NCBI GenBank assembly: GCA_002428885.1
Contig: DIYE01000307.1
Location: 1-16,459 of the forward strand
DNA: 16,459 nt
Source of the DNA: Alphaproteobacteria bacterium UBA6062
GTDB taxonomy: Bacteria; Pseudomonadota; Alphaproteobacteria; Sneathiellales; Sneathiellaceae
Reading direction: 5' to 3'
Made by a program: the position numbers and the translations under genes. The notes under the pieces were generated by a model. It was not told the DNA's origin and made no database searches. It saw nothing but the letters and a program-made list of their open reading frames with translations. How positions within the stretch are numbered: position 1 is the stretch's first letter; each line of letters begins with the position of its first letter. This document shows positions 13,946 through 16,459 of this stretch, in pieces.

Positions 13946-14599
13946 CTATTCGAATGTCTGTCCCAGCGCTGCGCCGAGATCTTCCAAAAGCTGTTCTTCA
14001 TTCAGCACTTTTATAGTCGTCATACCCATCGCAGCCGCGGGTTTCAGATTAATGCCAAGATCGTCCAAATAAAGAACCTCTTCCGGCTGCACGCCCATTT
14101 TATCGCAGGCAAAGTGATAGATTTCCGGATCCGGCTTTCGCATACCGATTTTGCTGGATTCAATAACCTCATCGAATAGTGCCATGACCCTTAATACAGC
14201 TTCCTGTGCTTCCGGTGTCCGACTCATACCAGGACCTCGGCCCGCCGGTACGTTGTTGGTCAGGCAGAAACATTTTTTATCTTTGGAGATTGTTTCAAGA
14301 GCTCTGACAACTCTTGGCCTGATATCACCGGACAAAAGTGCAATAACGTCCTGACCTCTCACCGCGTGTCCAAGGGCCGTACTTTCTTCAAGAAACAGGG
14401 CATCAAACTCTTCCGCCGTAACTTTACTACGTTCGAATTTTGCCCAGGCGTTATTGTCAGGGTTGGTGGAATTAACTGTCCGCAGGAAGTTATCCGGCAG
14501 TCCTTTTTCTTTCTCGAACCTGTTAAATGCTTCAAACGGACTTGTCGTCAAAACACCGCCAAAGTCCCACAAAACTGCAGAAATCATAATATCACTCAT
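13946..14599 (-). CDS. HAD-superfamily hydrolase, IA type
   Basis: A 217-aa hydrolase with the four HAD motifs: WDFGGVL with nucleophile D12, LTNN with T114, KIGMRKPDP with K155, and YLDDLGIN with D179-D180. The second Asp of motif I is replaced by Gly14, as in the phosphatase-like domain of ACAD10 and mammalian epoxide hydrolase N-domain relatives, so acid catalysis must differ or be weak. The cap domain between residues 18 and 90 is helical (C1 type). Substrate unknown. The start could be Met1 (14599) or Met5 (14587); a GAGTGA before Met5 slightly favours the latter. It precedes the NMO-like gene by 14 bp. Confidence 0.85.
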   Translation of the reverse strand: MSDIMISAVLWDFGGVLTTSPFEAFNRFEKEKGLPDNFLRTVNSTNPDNNAWAKFERSKVTAEEFDALFLEESTALGHAVRGQDVIALLSGDIRPRVVRALETISKDKKCFCLTNNVPAGRGPGMSRTPEAQEAVLRVMALFDEVIESSKIGMRKPDPEIYHFACDKMGVQPEEVLYLDDLGINLKPAAAMGMTTIKVLNEEQLLEDLGAALGQTFE

Positions 14600-14611
14600 T
14601 TCTGTGAAAAG

Positions 14612-14629
14612 ATCGGATCCGATGGATCC
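14612..14629. repeat. Palindrome with repeated GGATCC upstream of the HAD gene
   Basis: ATCGGATCCGAT (14612-14623) is a perfect 12-bp palindrome, and a second GGATCC follows (14624-14629), 9 bp after the first. It sits 12 bp upstream of the HAD start in the 173-bp gap between two divergent genes. It may be an operator. Chance is possible for so short a site. Confidence 0.3.
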
Positions 14630-14701
14630 TGATAGTCCTTTTATTCTTCATTTTTTCGAATACTGGCAGTATGACCACAGGAAGTCAAATCAAGGTCTTT
14701 A

Positions 14702-14729
14702 TTGAAAAGTAAGAACCATCGTTTAAGTT
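14702..14729 (+). promoter_or_regulatory. Possible promoter for the pentapeptide-repeat gene
   Basis: TTGAAA (14702-14707) matches five of six -35 positions. TAAGTT (14724-14729) follows after 16 bp with a weaker -10 match. The site would give a leader of about 37 nt. Confidence 0.3.
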
Positions 14730-14772
14730 AGAGTCATGGCGTAAAATTCCTTTCTCCATCCAGGGGTTTTTC

Positions 14773-15579
14773 ATGAAAACTGTGTTTTCCGTTCTGACTG
14801 TTTCGCTGATTGGGTTGGCATCCGTTGCCTATGCATTCAATGCGGATGATATGAAGCGCTTTAAGGAAAGCGGTAAATGTGTTGACTGTAACCTCCAGAA
14901 ATCAAAACTTCAGGCAGATATCATGCCGGGCGTGGATCTGTCCGAAAGTAACCTGAGAGACGCGATCCTGAAGAACGTCAATCTGGAAAAGGCCAAGCTG
15001 GTTGAAGCGGATTTAAGGCGTGCAGACCTAGAGAAATCCAGCCTTAAGGGAGCGGACCTTACGGAAGCCACGTTAAGAAACACTGATCTGGAAAAAGCCG
15101 ATATCAGCAATGCGTCTCTTGAAAGAGCCGATTTGAGAGAAGCGGATCTTGAAAATGCGGAAGCCGTGAAAGCGAATTTCTCAGAAGCGGACCTTCGCCA
15201 TGCCAATATGAAGCGGGGTAACTTTTCAGCCGCAGATTTTTCGGATACGCGATTGTCCAACGTCAATCTGAAACGCGCCATTCTCAATAATGCGAACTTC
15301 GCAAATGCCAAAATGAAAGATGTGCGCCTGACACGGGCAGATCTTATAAATGCTGATTTTTCCGGTGCTATCCTGTCCCGAAGCACGTTTTTCCGCGCCG
15401 ATTTGAGCAATGCAGATTTTAGCGGTGCTGATCTCTCGGACACTATATTCTGGGGAGCGAACCTGTCAGGTGCCAATCTTGAAGATGCTGAGGATCTGGA
15501 TCAGGAACAATTGGGCAGCGCCTGCGGTAATGCGGAAACGCGTCTTCCGGACGGGCTTACTCTTCCAACCTGCTCCTGA
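14773..15579 (+). CDS. Exported pentapeptide-repeat protein
   Basis: A 268-aa predicted periplasmic protein. A signal peptide (hydrophobic core about residues 5-18, AYA cleavage after residue 21) precedes a repeat domain. Residues 41 to 236 carry a Leu, Phe, Met or Ile every fifth position without a break, 40 repeats of the A(D/N)LxxA type, with Ala131 as the only odd centre. That predicts about ten coils of a right-handed four-sided beta helix. Two Cys pairs flank it: C36/C39 before, and C251/C267 after, in a SACGNAETRLPDGLTLPTC cap. The pairs could form disulfides in the periplasm. AGGGG precedes the ATG. Its export argues against a gyrase-protecting role like that of Qnr/MfpA. Function is unknown. 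Confidence 0.92.
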   Translation: MKTVFSVLTVSLIGLASVAYAFNADDMKRFKESGKCVDCNLQKSKLQADIMPGVDLSESNLRDAILKNVNLEKAKLVEADLRRADLEKSSLKGADLTEATLRNTDLEKADISNASLERADLREADLENAEAVKANFSEADLRHANMKRGNFSAADFSDTRLSNVNLKRAILNNANFANAKMKDVRLTRADLINADFSGAILSRSTFFRADLSNADFSGADLSDTIFWGANLSGANLEDAEDLDQEQLGSACGNAETRLPDGLTLPTCS

Positions 15580-15591
15580 TCCAATAACGAC

Positions 15592-16459
15592 TTAGAGAAT
15601 TTTTCCGGGATTCATAATATTCTGGGGATCCAGAGCCTGTTTTAGAACGGCCATAACACTGACCGCCTCGCCTAGTTCCTCTTTCAGGTATTTTTTCTTG
15701 CCGAGCCCAACCCCATGTTCGCCGGTGCAGGTTCCGTCCATGGAAAGAGCGCGTTGAATAAGGCGGGCGTTCAGCACCTCCGCCTCTTCCATTTCCTCAG
15801 GGTTGTTTTTATCCAGAACAAAAGACAAGTGGAAATTACCGTCTCCCACATGCCCAACAATTGGTGCAATAAGACTGCTGTTATCCAGGTCTTCCTTTGT
15901 TTGCAAGATACAATCGGCAAGCCTTGAAATCGGTACACAGACATCCGTTGCCCACATGGCGGCATTTGGCCTTAACGCCTTGGAGGCATAAGCGGCATCA
16001 TGCCTAGCTTGCCAGAGCTTTGTCCGGTCTTCTGCCTGTGTTGTCCATTTAAAGTCGTCAGCACCAAATTCACTACAGATATCATCGACCTGCTGTGATT
16101 GTTCTTCAACGCCTCGCTCGCTCCCGTGGAATTCCAGGAACAAGGAATGCTGCACCGGTAGATCCAGTCCGGAATATTTGTTAATGGCATCGACCTGAAC
16201 ATCATCCAGCAATTCTATTCGTGCCATAGGAATACCGGATTGAATGGTCAGAATAACGGCATTAACGGCGCTTTCGATATCGGGAAAGGAAACTGTTGCC
16301 GCTGAAATAGCTTCCGGTATGCCATAGAGACGTAACGTTATTTCTGTAATGATCCCAAGAGTGCCTTCAGATCCGATATAAAGCTTGGTTAGATCATACC
16401 CTGCAGCACTTTTCTTGGCCCGGCCGCCGGTCTTGATAATCCGGCCATCCGGTAACACC
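15592..16459 (-). CDS. FAD-linked oxidase, D-lactate/glycolate dehydrogenase type (5' end outside the window)
   Basis: The C-terminal 288 or so residues of a GlcD/LDHD-type flavoenzyme. The end of the FAD-binding PCMH domain is present (AAGYDLTKLYIGSEGTLGIITE), followed by the FAD-oxidase C-terminal domain with GHVGDGNFHLSF, TCTGEHGVGLGKKKYL and DPQNIMNPGKIL. The His residues in the first two motifs are those that line the active site in this family. The pattern is closest, in my judgement, to cytochrome-linked D-lactate dehydrogenase, but D-2-hydroxyglutarate or glycolate oxidase subunits share these motifs. The gene begins beyond 16459, so the real start is not visible. It is convergent with the pentapeptide gene, with 12 bp between stops and no terminator. 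Confidence 0.9.
   Translation of the reverse strand, partial: VLPDGRIIKTGGRAKKSAAGYDLTKLYIGSEGTLGIITEITLRLYGIPEAISAATVSFPDIESAVNAVILTIQSGIPMARIELLDDVQVDAINKYSGLDLPVQHSLFLEFHGSERGVEEQSQQVDDICSEFGADDFKWTTQAEDRTKLWQARHDAAYASKALRPNAAMWATDVCVPISRLADCILQTKEDLDNSSLIAPIVGHVGDGNFHLSFVLDKNNPEEMEEAEVLNARLIQRALSMDGTCTGEHGVGLGKKKYLKEELGEAVSVMAVLKQALDPQNIMNPGKIL

Noticed and set aside
14910..15476. Long minus-strand open frame inside the pentapeptide-repeat gene, itself repetitive
   Set aside because: It is a mirror of the 15-base repeat pattern on the coding strand. The plus frame has signal peptide and perfect repeat register.

Overview
This window looks like chromosomal DNA of an alphaproteobacterium of moderate GC, possibly a marine or free-living lineage such as the Sneathiella/Kordiimonas type; that placement is a guess. 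The class assignment rests on four things: a circularly permuted two-piece tmRNA gene, an alpha-type SspB adaptor, and the DUF1491 and DUF4169 families. Nearly all of it is ordinary housekeeping or accessory metabolism in short operons. I see no IS element, prophage, CRISPR array, tRNA or rRNA.

Region 1 (1-4150). cysQ (PAPS/PAP phosphatase) faces an orphan periplasmic solute-binding protein across one strong hairpin terminator. An AT-rich intergenic region follows, with a tandem 10-bp repeat and a TATAAT box. Next come ygfZ (folate-dependent Fe-S helper), tag (3-methyladenine glycosylase), a 62-aa unknown protein and a DUF1491 protein. The last two overlap by one base.

Region 2 (4166-7197). 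A 529-aa GT-B glycosyltransferase is divergent from the thyA-folA pair. ThyA turns methylene-THF into DHF while making dTMP, and FolA recycles the DHF.

Region 3 (about 7220-8170). This is a trans-translation module. ssrA encodes a permuted tmRNA with the tag (A)ANDNDEAFAVAA, and it is followed directly by sspB, the ClpXP adaptor that recognises such tags. A clear terminator closes the module.

Region 4 (8172-10714). A 19-bp dyad precedes a class I [4Fe-4S] fumarase. A ribbon-helix-helix protein, a DUF4169 protein and a 52-aa small ORF with a strong Shine-Dalgarno sequence follow, then another terminator. The DUF4169 N-terminus resembles the ClpX-binding tail of SspB.

Region 5 (10852-16459). 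Here lie a family II haloalkane dehalogenase with its catalytic and halide-binding residues intact, a His-rich unknown protein, and a class III nucleotide cyclase fused to a C-terminal two-helix membrane domain. Convergent to these is a HAD hydrolase / NMO-like flavin oxidoreductase pair. An exported pentapeptide-repeat protein with 40 repeats in unbroken register comes next. The window ends inside an FAD-linked D-lactate/glycolate oxidase whose N-terminus lies outside.

I did not find a convincing undescribed multi-gene system. The best leads are the ssrA-sspB linkage with the shared FRKK-type motif, the haloalkane dehalogenase, the cyclase-2TM fusion, the small ORF at 10498, and the dyad before the fumarase.
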